A stretch of DNA of 64,000 nt from Candidatus Zhuqueibacterota bacterium (GTDB lineage: Bacteria > Zhuqueibacterota > Zhuqueibacteria > Oceanimicrobiales > Oceanimicrobiaceae). The stretch is from the NCBI GenBank assembly GCA_029261995.1, contig JAJDAF010000017.1:186001-250000 (forward strand). The letters run 5' to 3'. The stretch's first letter is position 1. Each line of letters begins with the position of its first letter. Shown here piece by piece: positions 18,867-27,475 of this stretch. The notes beneath the pieces are model-generated. The model did no database searches and had not been told where the DNA came from. It saw nothing but the letters and a program-made list of their open reading frames with translations. The position numbers were made by a program, and so were the translations under genes.

Positions 18867-19818
18867 TTTGGAAACTCGACTCGAGAAGGTGAACTGCCCG
18901 CTCTGTGGCAGTCCCGAGAGCGCGCACAGACTCGATGCGCCGGACCGTTTTGGCATGCAAGCGCAAACATTTCGCCTGGTGGAATGCAGTTCGTGCGGAT
19001 TCGTTTATGTGAATCCGAGGCCTGTGCCAGATGCCATTTCTGCTTTTTATCAGAACGAGGACTACCAGCCGTTTGTCTCAACAAAACAGGCCATTCCGCT
19101 CTGGGACCGGCTTTACAATTTCAGCAGAATGTTTACCATCCCCGGCAAACGACGCAAAGTACAGAAGCGCAAGCGCACAGGAAGCCTGCTGGATGTCGGC
19201 TGCGGAACCGGTGAATTCTTAGTTGAAATGCAGCGTTGTGGCTGGCAGGTCGATGGCGTCGAGAAGGATCAAGGCGCAGCCGCTCACGCGAGCGGGATTC
19301 TGGGCCGAGAGGTGCACACGCAGGAATTGCGCGACTGCGGTTTTCCGCGCGAGTCCTTTGATGTCATCACCATGTGGCATGTTCTGGAGCATCTCTATGA
19401 CCCGCGTGCGGCCATAGGCCAGGTTGCACATCTGTTGCGCCGGGATGGACTGATTGTGATTGCGATGCCCAATATTTCGAGCGTGGACGCCCGGTTCTAT
19501 CGCGAAAACTGGGTGCCCCTGGATTCGCCGCGCCACCTGTTGCACTTCACACCCGCAACCATGAAACGGCTCTGCGATGCGTGCGGCCTGACACTCGTAG
19601 GCCATCAACAAATGGTAATTGACGTGTTCTACAACTGCCTGATGAGCGAAAAGTTTGTCATGAAGGTGAAGTCGGCGCGTTGGTTCGGTCTGCCGTTCCG
19701 GTTGGCGCGCGCGCTGGCCGTGGCTTCCATCTCCACCGTGCGTGCGTCACGAATGCTCTCTGGCCACGAGCGGCGAGGTTCTTCAGTGTTGTACTTCATT
19801 CAAAAGAATACGGAGTAA
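18859..19818 (+). CDS. Class I SAM-dependent methyltransferase with N-terminal zinc ribbon
   Basis: The N-terminus carries two CxxC pairs (N-C-P-L-C-G and C-S-S-C-G-F, within the first 55 residues) that likely bind zinc. It is followed by the SAM-binding motif I L-L-D-V-G-C-G-T-G-E-F, an acidic V-D-G-V-E-K-D, and motif IV/post-I W-H-V-L-E-H-L-Y-D-P. This layout is frequent in methyltransferases of polysaccharide and lipid-linked glycan clusters. The start is TTG at 18859, overlapping the GT2 gene by 8 bases; a second TTG at 18868 is an alternative. No ATG precedes the zinc ribbon. Stop is 3 bases before the next ATG. Target presumably a sugar or lipid carrier, by context only. Confidence 0.82.
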   Translation: MSSLETRLEKVNCPLCGSPESAHRLDAPDRFGMQAQTFRLVECSSCGFVYVNPRPVPDAISAFYQNEDYQPFVSTKQAIPLWDRLYNFSRMFTIPGKRRKVQKRKRTGSLLDVGCGTGEFLVEMQRCGWQVDGVEKDQGAAAHASGILGREVHTQELRDCGFPRESFDVITMWHVLEHLYDPRAAIGQVAHLLRRDGLIVIAMPNISSVDARFYRENWVPLDSPRHLLHFTPATMKRLCDACGLTLVGHQQMVIDVFYNCLMSEKFVMKVKSARWFGLPFRLARALAVASISTVRASRMLSGHERRGSSVLYFIQKNTE

Positions 19819-19821
19819 ACA

Positions 19822-20898
19822 ATGGAATACAGACACTTTTCAAGGCTACTTTCAATATTCTGCCTGGTCCTGGCAATGGGATGTAACAGAAAACCGGCTG
19901 GATTCGGAGATGGCACATATCTGTTCGTCGTCGCCGACAAACCGACTTGGGAGGCCGTCGAACCGGGGCTGCGCACTGCGTTCGAGAGAACCATGAACAC
20001 ACCCATGCCCGAGGTTGTGTTCGAGGTGGTCTGGATCGCGCCGGAACGGTTCACCGACTTTGCCACCCGCAAGAATCTCGCGCTGGTCGGCGCCCTCGAC
20101 TCAGATGGCGAGATCAGTCAGAAGGTTTCAGGAATGCTATCCGAGAAAGTGAAAGACAAAGTGATGGACGGTTCAGCATTTGTCTTCCCGAAGGAAAATC
20201 CCTGGGCGGAAGATCAACTTCTATTGGTTCTCGCCAGCAATTCAGTCGCTGAACTGAACGCAAAGCTTGAAGAAAACAAAGCTTACCTTTACAATTTGCT
20301 GAACAAGCGACTTCTCGATGAAACGCGTGAACAGATGTATCAAACGCTTGAACAGAAGGACTTTGGTAAGGATGTCCTCGAAAAATACGGTTGGACATTG
20401 CGGGTTCAGCACGACTATTTTGTCAACATCGACCGGGCGGATGAGAATTTTTACATGTTGCGGCGCAGTCTCCCTGGCCGTGAGCGTTGGCTTTTCGTGA
20501 ATTGGGTTGATGATGCCGACCCCGCGCAGTTGACCGAGGAGTGGTTGCTCGACCGGCGCGACAAGCTGACGGTAAAATTCTACAAGAATGAAGGTATCCC
20601 CGACAAAATTAACCGCGCCGAGGAGTATCTGAAGATTGAGCCTGTTGATTTTCAAGGTCGGCCGGCGCTGCGCGTAGAAGGCCTGTGGGAGAATGCTCAC
20701 GCCTCGCAGGGTGGCGGCGGACCGTTCCGCACCTACGGTTTCTATGACACCGAATCCAGCAGGATTTACGTCATCGATGTTGCCGTTTATTTTCCGGCAG
20801 GGAAGAAGGAGCCATTTATGAGACAGTTAGATGTCATGGCCCATACGTTCCAAACTCGGTCTGACATTTCCAAAGCTCAACACTCGGAGGGAAGCTGA
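19822..20898 (+). CDS. DUF4837 family lipoprotein
   Basis: 358 residues. A short basic N-terminus and hydrophobic stretch end in a lipobox L-A-M-G-C (Cys21), so this is a predicted lipoprotein. The body shows the DUF4837 pattern: a start of G-D-G-T-Y-L-F-V-V-A-D-K-P-T-W, a middle region D-K-V-M-D-G-S-A-F-V-F-P-K-E-N-P-W-A, and a late G-P-F-R-T-Y-G-F-Y-D motif. The family is known mainly from Bacteroidota and relatives and has no assigned activity. It lies between a methyltransferase (3 bases) and purE (TGATG overlap), which suggests a transcriptional rather than a functional link. The next gene starts at its stop codon. Confidence 0.75.
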   Translation: MEYRHFSRLLSIFCLVLAMGCNRKPAGFGDGTYLFVVADKPTWEAVEPGLRTAFERTMNTPMPEVVFEVVWIAPERFTDFATRKNLALVGALDSDGEISQKVSGMLSEKVKDKVMDGSAFVFPKENPWAEDQLLLVLASNSVAELNAKLEENKAYLYNLLNKRLLDETREQMYQTLEQKDFGKDVLEKYGWTLRVQHDYFVNIDRADENFYMLRRSLPGRERWLFVNWVDDADPAQLTEEWLLDRRDKLTVKFYKNEGIPDKINRAEEYLKIEPVDFQGRPALRVEGLWENAHASQGGGGPFRTYGFYDTESSRIYVIDVAVYFPAGKKEPFMRQLDVMAHTFQTRSDISKAQHSEGS

Positions 20899-21368
20899 TG
20901 GCTGCCACTCAGGCAAAAGTAGCAATCGTCATGGGCAGTACTTCAGACAAAGAGAGAATTGCCCCCTGCAAGATTTACCTCGACCATTTCGGAATTCAGG
21001 CCGACGAGTTTGTCCTATCCGCTCACCGGACGCCCGACAAAACAGCCGAGTTCGCCAGGAGTGCGGCTGGCGAGGGCTATCAGATCCTGATCGGCGCGGC
21101 GGGAATGGCCGCCCATCTTGCCGGCGCACTGGCGGCGCATTCACATCTGCCGGTTATCGGCGTCCCGCTGCCGGGCTCGCATCTCAACGGCGTTGAAGCG
21201 CTCTATTCAACCGTACAGATGCCCAAAGGCGTGCCGGTCGCAACTGTGGCGATTGGTTCGGCTGGCGCGGCCAATGCTGCCGTACTGGCGGCTCAGATTC
21301 TGGCGCTAAATGACACGGAAATCCGTGATAAAGTGATTGAATTCAAGAGACGTGGCTGTAGCCTGTAG
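20898..21368 (+). CDS. purE: 5-(carboxyamino)imidazole ribonucleotide mutase (class I PurE)
   Basis: De novo purine synthesis: converts N5-CAIR to CAIR. Motifs are V-M-G-S-T-S-D near the start, the catalytic S-A-H-R-T-P, I-G-A-A-G-M-A-A-H-L-A-G, P-V-I-G-V-P-L, Q-M-P-K-G-V-P-V-A-T-V-A-I and A-A-N-A-A-V-L-A-A-Q-I-L. 156 residues is the normal size. A few positions differ from the usual class I consensus (G-A-A-G-M where G-A-G-G is common), but the active-site His is kept. GGAGGGAAGC precedes the ATG. The start overlaps the previous stop (TGATG), so it is translationally coupled. purK is not in the window. The next gene is a purine permease. Confidence 0.95.
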   Translation: MAATQAKVAIVMGSTSDKERIAPCKIYLDHFGIQADEFVLSAHRTPDKTAEFARSAAGEGYQILIGAAGMAAHLAGALAAHSHLPVIGVPLPGSHLNGVEALYSTVQMPKGVPVATVAIGSAGAANAAVLAAQILALNDTEIRDKVIEFKRRGCSL

Positions 21369-21393
21369 CCGTGGACCCGACTGTGCGAAAACG

Positions 21394-22707
21394 ATGCTAA
21401 GGCAGATTCAACGATACTTTGAGTTCGAGAAACACCAAACGAGCTTCCGGCAGGAGACCCTCGCCGGGGTCACCACGTTCATGACCATGTCGTACATCAT
21501 CGTCGTCAATCCGAAGGTGCTCGAGGCAGCCGGTATTCCCCTTGGCGCCTCGATGGTGGCCACCATTTTGACCGCGGTGTTCGGCACGTTGCTGATGGGG
21601 ATTTACGCGCGCCGACCCTTTGCCATCGCGCCGTATATGGGGGAAAATGCGTTTATTGCTTACACGGTGGTGGTGACGCTTGGCTACAGTTGGCAGGCGG
21701 CGCTGGCGGCCATCTTCATTGGCGGTGCTTTGTTTGTCTTGTTGACGATATTTCGTCTTAGGCAGTGGTTGGTTGAAGCTGTTCCTGAAGGCCTGCGCTA
21801 CAGTTTTTCAGTCGGCATCGGGTTGTTCATGACCTTCATCGGTCTGAATGCCACCGGTGTTGTGACAATGGGTGTTCCGGGCGCGCCAGTGCGAATCGGC
21901 GATGTCACCAGCGCGCCGGTGCTGCTCTCAGTCGTGGGCTTCCTGCTCATCGCGGTGTTGATGATCCGAAAGGTTCCCGGTGCGATCTTGATTGGGATGC
22001 TGGTCACAACGTTCCTTGCCTTCGTATTCGGGATTGCGGAGCCGCCAAGTGCCTGGGTAAGCTCGCCGCCGAGTCTGGCGCCGACTTTTTTGCAGTTGGA
22101 TCTCGCAAGCGTCTGGGACTGGGGTTTCTTCGCGGTGGTGCTGACAGTTTTCATCATGGCCTTCGTGGATACCATGGGCACCCTGATCGGCGTGTCGTCG
22201 CGAGCTGGCTTGCTTGATGAACACGGCAATTTACCGGCCGTCGAGAAACCCATGTTCGCCGATGCCCTGGCCACGACGTTTGCAGGTCTCGTAGGAACGA
22301 CTACCGCAGGCGCATACATCGAGTCAGCTTCCGGCATCGAAGCTGGGGGGCGTACAGGCTTCACCGCGGTCGTCGTGGCTTTGCTGTTCGCCAGTGCTTT
22401 GTTTTTCACACCATTTCTAACAGCCGTGCCCGTGCAGGCGTACGGCCCGGTACTGGTGGTGGTCGGATTCTTGATGTTGAGCCCGATCACTAAGATTAAG
22501 CTGGATGATTTCACCGAGCTTTTCCCAGCCTTATCTGTTGTAATTTTGATGAGTTTTACATTTAATATTGGAGTCGGCATTACTGCCGGGTTTGTGCTTT
22601 ACCCGTTGTTCAAACTGGCCGCTGGCAGAGTCAATGAAGTCCGGTCGGGATTGTGGGTGCTGGCCGGACTGTCGCTGCTGTTTTACGTCTTTTATCCATA
22701 CCATTGA
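21394..22707 (+). CDS. NCS2 family purine (guanine/hypoxanthine/adenine) permease
   Basis: Inner-membrane nucleobase:cation symporter of the AzgA/GhxP type. The N-terminus Y-F-E-F-E-K-H...F-R-Q-E-T-L-A-G-V-T-T-F-M-T-M-S-Y-I-I-V-V-N-P is the family hallmark. A-P-Y-M-G-E-N-A-F, F-V-D-T-M-G-T-L and A-S-G-I-E-A-G-G-R-T-G are the substrate-site motifs. About 12-14 hydrophobic helices; 437 residues, normal. The frame is open back to a TTG at 21337 inside purE. I start at ATG 21394 because alignment to the family begins there; the Shine-Dalgarno is weak. Adjacent purE supports a purine role; the exact base cannot be told. Confidence 0.93.
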   Translation: MLRQIQRYFEFEKHQTSFRQETLAGVTTFMTMSYIIVVNPKVLEAAGIPLGASMVATILTAVFGTLLMGIYARRPFAIAPYMGENAFIAYTVVVTLGYSWQAALAAIFIGGALFVLLTIFRLRQWLVEAVPEGLRYSFSVGIGLFMTFIGLNATGVVTMGVPGAPVRIGDVTSAPVLLSVVGFLLIAVLMIRKVPGAILIGMLVTTFLAFVFGIAEPPSAWVSSPPSLAPTFLQLDLASVWDWGFFAVVLTVFIMAFVDTMGTLIGVSSRAGLLDEHGNLPAVEKPMFADALATTFAGLVGTTTAGAYIESASGIEAGGRTGFTAVVVALLFASALFFTPFLTAVPVQAYGPVLVVVGFLMLSPITKIKLDDFTELFPALSVVILMSFTFNIGVGITAGFVLYPLFKLAAGRVNEVRSGLWVLAGLSLLFYVFYPYH

Positions 22708-22709
22708 CC

Positions 22710-23660
22710 ATGAAGATCGGTGTTGTTGGAACATTCATTCGCGATCGCATACTCCCCTGGCAGCGCCCTGAATTGCGCAGTATTGGCGGTTTGTTTTTCA
22801 CAGTATCCTACCTGGCCAATCTTGTCGATAACGAGGTCGAAGTCTATCCGGTCTGCAATCTCGGCGATGATTTATATGATGAGGTGGCCGCAACTCTGTT
22901 GGACTACGGCAATGTCAGGCTCGACGGCATGACCAGGTTGGAGCGAGAGAATACGCAGGTATGTCTGCATTACACAGCGCCCCAGGAGCGCGACGAGATA
23001 ACTACCGAGCCCATGCCGCCGCTGGATTCCTCGCAATTGTCTATTCTTGAAGATGCCGACGCTGTAATCGTGAACCTGATATCCGGTGTCGATGTTGATC
23101 TGGCTGCGTTACGCAAATTTCGCGAGCGGTCACCAGCCTTGCTCTATCTGGATTTTCATTCTCGCGCATTGGCAATCAATGCTGATGGAAAACGCTATTA
23201 CAACCGGCCTGACGACTGGCGTGACTGGGTAGATCTGGCTGACGTCCTGCAACTCAATGAAATGGAAGCGCGGACCCTGGCTGGTGTCGGAGCAGATGCG
23301 CCAATTGACACGTTGCACGATTTCGGCAAGGAGATTCTTTTGACGATGCGCCCGTCTGTTTGCCACATCACCCTGGGAGAGGAGGGTTCATACACCTTTT
23401 TCCTGCACAAGGGTCGGTTTCAGGCCGAACACTTCGCGGCAGCGCAACCCGGCAGGGTTGTGGACATCATTGGCTGCGGTGATGCTTTCGAGGCGGCCTA
23501 CATGGCTCGTATTCTGCGCGGAGCGAGTGTCGCCGATGCTACGATTTTTGCCCACAAAGTAGCAGCGGCGAATTGTACTTTTCTCGGAAGCTCTGGCATC
23601 AGTGAGGTCAGACAACGAATCACCGCTCCAGCAAGAAATCAAGAGGAGACGCATGGCTAA
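22710..23660 (+). CDS. PfkB family carbohydrate/nucleoside kinase
   Basis: Ribokinase-fold kinase, 316 residues from ATG 22710 (2 bases after the permease stop; the open frame extends further upstream only inside the permease gene). It begins K-I-G-V-V-G-T-F-I-R-D, has a G-G-L-F-F-T-V-S-Y-L-A substrate-side motif, N-E-M-E-A-R-T-L and H-I-T-L-G-E-E-G-S near the nucleotide site, and the C-terminal PfkB signature D-I-I-G-C-G-D-A-F-E-A-A-Y with the catalytic Asp. That signature usually reads G-A-G-D; here it is G-C-G-D. Coupling to purE and a purine permease makes a nucleoside or ribose substrate possible, but the following gene is a sugar-nucleotide reductase, so a sugar kinase role is equally open. 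It overlaps the next gene by 8 bases. Confidence 0.82.
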   Translation: MKIGVVGTFIRDRILPWQRPELRSIGGLFFTVSYLANLVDNEVEVYPVCNLGDDLYDEVAATLLDYGNVRLDGMTRLERENTQVCLHYTAPQERDEITTEPMPPLDSSQLSILEDADAVIVNLISGVDVDLAALRKFRERSPALLYLDFHSRALAINADGKRYYNRPDDWRDWVDLADVLQLNEMEARTLAGVGADAPIDTLHDFGKEILLTMRPSVCHITLGEEGSYTFFLHKGRFQAEHFAAAQPGRVVDIIGCGDAFEAAYMARILRGASVADATIFAHKVAAANCTFLGSSGISEVRQRITAPARNQEETHG

Positions 23661-24573
23661 TTTGAAGTTGCTCAAAAAGAAAGTGCTTATTTCTGGCGCA
23701 AATGGTTTGCTGGGCCAGAAATTGGTTGAGAGATTCTCGAAGGACCACGAAGTTCATGGTCTGGACATCACACCCGGGTCGCTTCTCGACATCGATGGCT
23801 ATAAGTACCTTCAGGCGGACATCACAGAGCGCAGATCTCTGCTTGATGTTGCGAAATCTGTCGGCCCGGATATCATTCTTAACGCCGCGGCCTACACCAA
23901 CGTCGATGCCAGCGAGGAAGACAAAGAAATTTGCTGGAAAGTCAATGTCATTGGTGTGCAGAACCTGGCGCACGCAGCCAAGTCGGCGGGCGCTTTTCTG
24001 GTGCACATCTCAACTGACTACGTATTCGACGGCGTCGATGGCAACTACAACGAAGAGTCGATACCAAATCCGCTGGGCTACTACGGTCGTTCGAAGCTTG
24101 CCGGCGAGAATGAGCTCGTTGGCAGTGGGGCTGAGTACGCGATTCTCAGGACCATGGTGCTCTATGGCGTCGGGCAGGGCCTGAGGCTCAATTTCGCGAC
24201 CTGGTTGGTGGAGCAGTTGCGCGCGGGAAAGCCGGTCAAAATTGTTGACGACCAGTTCGGCCATCCGACTCTGGCCGATGATCTGGCGCTCGCAGTGCAC
24301 AAGGTCGCGGAATTGAGGAGTACAGGCATATTTCACGTAACAGGTTCCGAGTACGGCAGCCGCTACGACTTCGCGGTGACGCTCTCAAGGGTGTTTGGGT
24401 TTGACCAAAGCTTGATTAGCCGAATCAAAACCAGCGACCTCAACCAGAAGGCGCCGCGACCCCTGAATTCTTCTTTTAATCTTTCGAGATGCAAGAATGA
24501 ACTCGGCCTTGAGCTGTGCAATATTGAGCAGGGAATTCGAGCGCTGAAACAACAGCTTGCCGGCCAGGCATAG
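23653..24573 (+). CDS. RmlD-like dTDP-4-dehydrorhamnose reductase (extended SDR)
   Basis: NAD(P)-dependent sugar-nucleotide reductase. Rossmann motif S-G-A-N-G-L-L-G-Q-K-L, then N-A-A-A-Y-T-N-V-D, H-I-S-T-D-Y-V-F-D-G and the catalytic Y-Y-G-R-S-K (YxxxK), all typical for RmlD. 306 residues, normal. AGGAG precedes the ATG at 23653; the longer open frame from 23602 lies within the kinase gene. In this context it would make dTDP-L-rhamnose or a related deoxysugar for the surrounding glycosyltransferases. rmlA, rmlB and rmlC are not in the window, so the exact product is inferred from family only. Confidence 0.87.
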   Translation: MANLKLLKKKVLISGANGLLGQKLVERFSKDHEVHGLDITPGSLLDIDGYKYLQADITERRSLLDVAKSVGPDIILNAAAYTNVDASEEDKEICWKVNVIGVQNLAHAAKSAGAFLVHISTDYVFDGVDGNYNEESIPNPLGYYGRSKLAGENELVGSGAEYAILRTMVLYGVGQGLRLNFATWLVEQLRAGKPVKIVDDQFGHPTLADDLALAVHKVAELRSTGIFHVTGSEYGSRYDFAVTLSRVFGFDQSLISRIKTSDLNQKAPRPLNSSFNLSRCKNELGLELCNIEQGIRALKQQLAGQA

Positions 24574-24602
24574 CCTTACTGACAAGGGAGACGGAGCAGG
24601 AG

Positions 24603-25325
24603 ATGGAAAAAACGCTGGTCATCATACCGACTTACAACGAAATAGACAACATCGGCCCGCTGATTGCGGAAGTGCTTGCCCTGAATGTGCCCGACTTGTC
24701 TGTCCTTGTGGTGGATGACAACTCGCCTGACGGTACCGGAGACGTGGTCGCCGGCCTCAGCAAACAGGATTCGCGCGTTCACCTGGTGCGCCGCGAAGGC
24801 AAACTTGGCCTGGGAACAGCCTACGTCGCAGGATTCAAGTACGCGATTGAGCAGGGTTACGATTTCATTTTTGAGATGGACGCCGACCACTCGCACGATC
24901 CGGATGAGGTGCCCAAAATGCTTGAGAAGATCAGGGACAATGACTTGGTCATCGGCTCGCGCTATCTGACGGGCGTCAACGTCATAAATTGGCCCTTTTC
25001 GAGACTGCTGATCAGCTTGGCAGCTAATTTCTACACGAGACTGATCACGAGAATGCCGATCAGAGATTGCACGAGTGGCTTCAAGTGCTTTCGCAGGAAA
25101 GTCCTGGAAAGTATCAACCTCAACCGCATTTCGAGCGACGGCTATTCTTTTCAGATCGAAATGCACTACAAAGCCTGGCGCCGGAAGTTCAAGATCGTTG
25201 AACACCCGATTATCTTCGTGGACCGAACCAAAGGCACCTCGAAAATGAACATCAAAGTCATGCGTGAAGCCACCTGGATGGTCTGGAAACTCAGACTGCT
25301 CAGTTTGGTGCATCGGATAAAGTAA
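24603..25325 (+). CDS. Polyprenol monophosphomannose synthase (Dpm1-like GT2)
   Basis: Transfers mannose (or another hexose) from a nucleotide sugar to polyprenyl phosphate on the cytoplasmic face of the membrane. Motifs follow Dpm1/Ppm1: I-I-P-T-Y-N-E-I-D-N-I at the N-terminus, V-V-D-D-N-S-P-D-G-T-G, G-K-L-G-L-G-T-A-Y, the DxD motif M-D-A-D-H-S-H-D-P and G-S-R-Y. 240 residues without C-terminal membrane helices, as in the soluble class. CAGGAG precedes the ATG. A lipid-linked mannose would be a donor for the DUF2723 GT-C protein 9 kb upstream in the same run. Confidence 0.9.
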   Translation: MEKTLVIIPTYNEIDNIGPLIAEVLALNVPDLSVLVVDDNSPDGTGDVVAGLSKQDSRVHLVRREGKLGLGTAYVAGFKYAIEQGYDFIFEMDADHSHDPDEVPKMLEKIRDNDLVIGSRYLTGVNVINWPFSRLLISLAANFYTRLITRMPIRDCTSGFKCFRRKVLESINLNRISSDGYSFQIEMHYKAWRRKFKIVEHPIIFVDRTKGTSKMNIKVMREATWMVWKLRLLSLVHRIK

Positions 25326-25334
25326 CCGTCAGCC

Positions 25335-27464
25335 ATGACCGTCACCGAACGACCGTCCTCCGAAAGCCAGGCTCGTCATGGGCAAGTCGAGCTTTCGATT
25401 GTGATTGTTAATTACAACGTCAAGGAATTTGTCGAGCAGGCACTGGTTTCCATTCGCAAGGCGCTCGCCGGGATTCGGGCCGAGATTATCGTTGTGGATA
25501 ACGCTTCCAGCGATGGTAGCCAGCAGCTTATCCGCGAGAAATTCCCCGAGGTCAACCTCACCGCCAATCAAGCCAATCTCGGATTTGCGAAAAGTTCGAA
25601 TATTGGACTGCGCCAGGCCACCGGCCAATTCCTACTGCTGTTGAACCCCGACACCATCGTTCAGGAAGACACTTTCTCGGAATTGCTGCGCTTCTTTCGG
25701 CAGAATCCTGACGCAGGTATGGTGGGATGCAAAGTACTCAACCCGGACGGCACGCTGCAGCTTGCCTGCCGCAGAAGCTTCCCAACACCGTGGGTTGCCT
25801 TTACCAAACTAAGCGGCCTAAGTCGGCTTTGGTCTGGCAGTAAATTGTTTGGTCGTTACAATCTGACATTTCTCGATCCCGACAAGACCTATGAAGTAGA
25901 AGCGCTCTCAGGTTCATTTATGATGGTGCGCCGAGAAACCATGGAGCAAGTCGGGTTGCTCGACGAATCCTTCTTCATGTACGGCGAGGACTTGGACTGG
26001 TGCTACCGGGTTGGGCAGAGCCAATGGAAAGTCATCTACCATCCCGGCACCCAAATCATCCATTTCAAGGGAGAAAGCTCCAAGAAGGCGCAGTTCGACA
26101 GCCTGCGGGTATTTTACAAGGCCATGGGCTTGTTTGCCCGCAAGCATTTTCGTCACCGCTATTTGCTGATGCCCTACTGGATTATCTGGATGGGTATCTG
26201 GCTGCGCGGGGGCCTGTCATTCCTGAGCGGTTTGGTCAAAGCATCAGCGGCGCCGGCGTTTGACCTGCTGCTGTTGTTCGCAAGCGTCGCGCTCTCCATC
26301 CAACTCCGTTTTGATAGTCTGGAACATCTCGACAGATTCATTCCTGTCATCGCCGCCTATTCCCTGATTTGGATGTCGCTGCTGACGATGTGCGGCAGTT
26401 ACACCCGCGACACGTTTTCATCTTCAAAAGCGGCGATGGCCATTTTGGCCGGTTTTGTCGTCAACGCCAGCTTGACCTTTTTCTTCAAACAGTACGCCTT
26501 TTCGAGGGCTGTGGTACTGCTGAGTGGTGGTGTTTGTTTCCTCGCCATTCCCGGGTGGCGGCTAATGATTAAGATGCTCGCCAGGACTCGCCTGCTGCCT
26601 TTCAAGGGTACTCTGGGCAAAACACTGCTTGCCCGCAACACGCTCATCGTTGGAGATTTAGATTCAGGTGAAAAGTTGATTCAGAAGTTGAATTCGCAGG
26701 TCGATAGCGGCTACGACATTTGCGGGCTCATCAGCACAAACGGCGTGCACACCGGCGAGATAAGGTGCGGAGTCGAGGTCCTGGGCGCACTCGGAGATCT
26801 CAATCAGATAATCGCCCGGAACTATGTTCAGGAAGTGATCTTCTCGACGCACCAGCTCTCCTACGACCAGATTATGGCAATCATTGCCAACTCTGGTCAG
26901 CAGCGGGTGAATTTCAAGCTGATTCCAAGCAATCTGGATGTAATCATCGGCAAGGCTTCGATCGATCGCATTGACGACGTCCCGTTGTTGGAAATTGATT
27001 ACAAGCTTCACAAGATGCACTACCGGGGTCTCAAACGTGTAATCGATGCTGTGCTGGCGTTTTTTATCGTAGTTGCAACTCTTCCTTTGATTTTGGGCAA
27101 AAAATATCTATCTTCGTCGATGCTGGAGACTGTGACCGTCGCTGGCTGTGCGAATCCGATTGTGCTTCGCCGCTTTGCGGGCAAGGCGAGGCCGTCGAGG
27201 TTTGACAGGCTGCCGTATCTTTGGGCTGTTCTTCGCGGCGATTTGAGTTTTGTCGGCCGGGAGCTTGACGATGGGGCCGCGACATCGTCCACCAGCAAGA
27301 GTTCTGGCCTCGCGTTGAAGCCAGGATTGACGGGCTTGGTTCAGGTCAACAGCCAGAAGCAACTGTCCGTAGATGACAAGACAAAGTACGAAATTTATTA
27401 CTTGAAGAATTATTCGCCCCTGCTGGATCTTGAAATCATTTTTAAGGCCATATTCAGAATATAG
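25335..27464 (+). CDS. Fusion of GT2 glycosyltransferase with a degenerate polyprenyl-phosphate sugar-1-phosphate transferase
   Basis: 709 residues in one frame. N-terminal GT2 domain (about 15-260): S-I-V-I-V-N-Y-N-V, V-V-D-N-A-S-S-D-G-S, L-L-N-P-D-T (DxD-like) and E-D-L-D-W-C-Y-R. Several TM helices follow (about 275-420), then a Rossmann-like segment (N-T-L-I-V-G-D-L-D, ~435-560) as in WcaJ/WbaP proteins. The last ~150 residues match the bacterial sugar transferase domain (L-K-R-V-I-D-A-V-L-A near 563, L-R-G-D-L-S-F-V-G, K-P-G-L-T-G-L-V-Q-V-N, Y-Y-L-K-N-Y-S-P-L-L-D-L-E-I). However, the catalytic D-E pair appears as D624-R625, the P-x-x-F-x-Q-x-R-x-G stretch is absent, and V-G-P-R-P is V-G-R-E-L. 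It may have lost phosphotransfer activity, or act as a scaffold or as an altered enzyme. Confidence 0.8.
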   Translation: MTVTERPSSESQARHGQVELSIVIVNYNVKEFVEQALVSIRKALAGIRAEIIVVDNASSDGSQQLIREKFPEVNLTANQANLGFAKSSNIGLRQATGQFLLLLNPDTIVQEDTFSELLRFFRQNPDAGMVGCKVLNPDGTLQLACRRSFPTPWVAFTKLSGLSRLWSGSKLFGRYNLTFLDPDKTYEVEALSGSFMMVRRETMEQVGLLDESFFMYGEDLDWCYRVGQSQWKVIYHPGTQIIHFKGESSKKAQFDSLRVFYKAMGLFARKHFRHRYLLMPYWIIWMGIWLRGGLSFLSGLVKASAAPAFDLLLLFASVALSIQLRFDSLEHLDRFIPVIAAYSLIWMSLLTMCGSYTRDTFSSSKAAMAILAGFVVNASLTFFFKQYAFSRAVVLLSGGVCFLAIPGWRLMIKMLARTRLLPFKGTLGKTLLARNTLIVGDLDSGEKLIQKLNSQVDSGYDICGLISTNGVHTGEIRCGVEVLGALGDLNQIIARNYVQEVIFSTHQLSYDQIMAIIANSGQQRVNFKLIPSNLDVIIGKASIDRIDDVPLLEIDYKLHKMHYRGLKRVIDAVLAFFIVVATLPLILGKKYLSSSMLETVTVAGCANPIVLRRFAGKARPSRFDRLPYLWAVLRGDLSFVGRELDDGAATSSTSKSSGLALKPGLTGLVQVNSQKQLSVDDKTKYEIYYLKNYSPLLDLEIIFKAIFRI

Positions 27465-27475
27465 AAATGTGAAAT

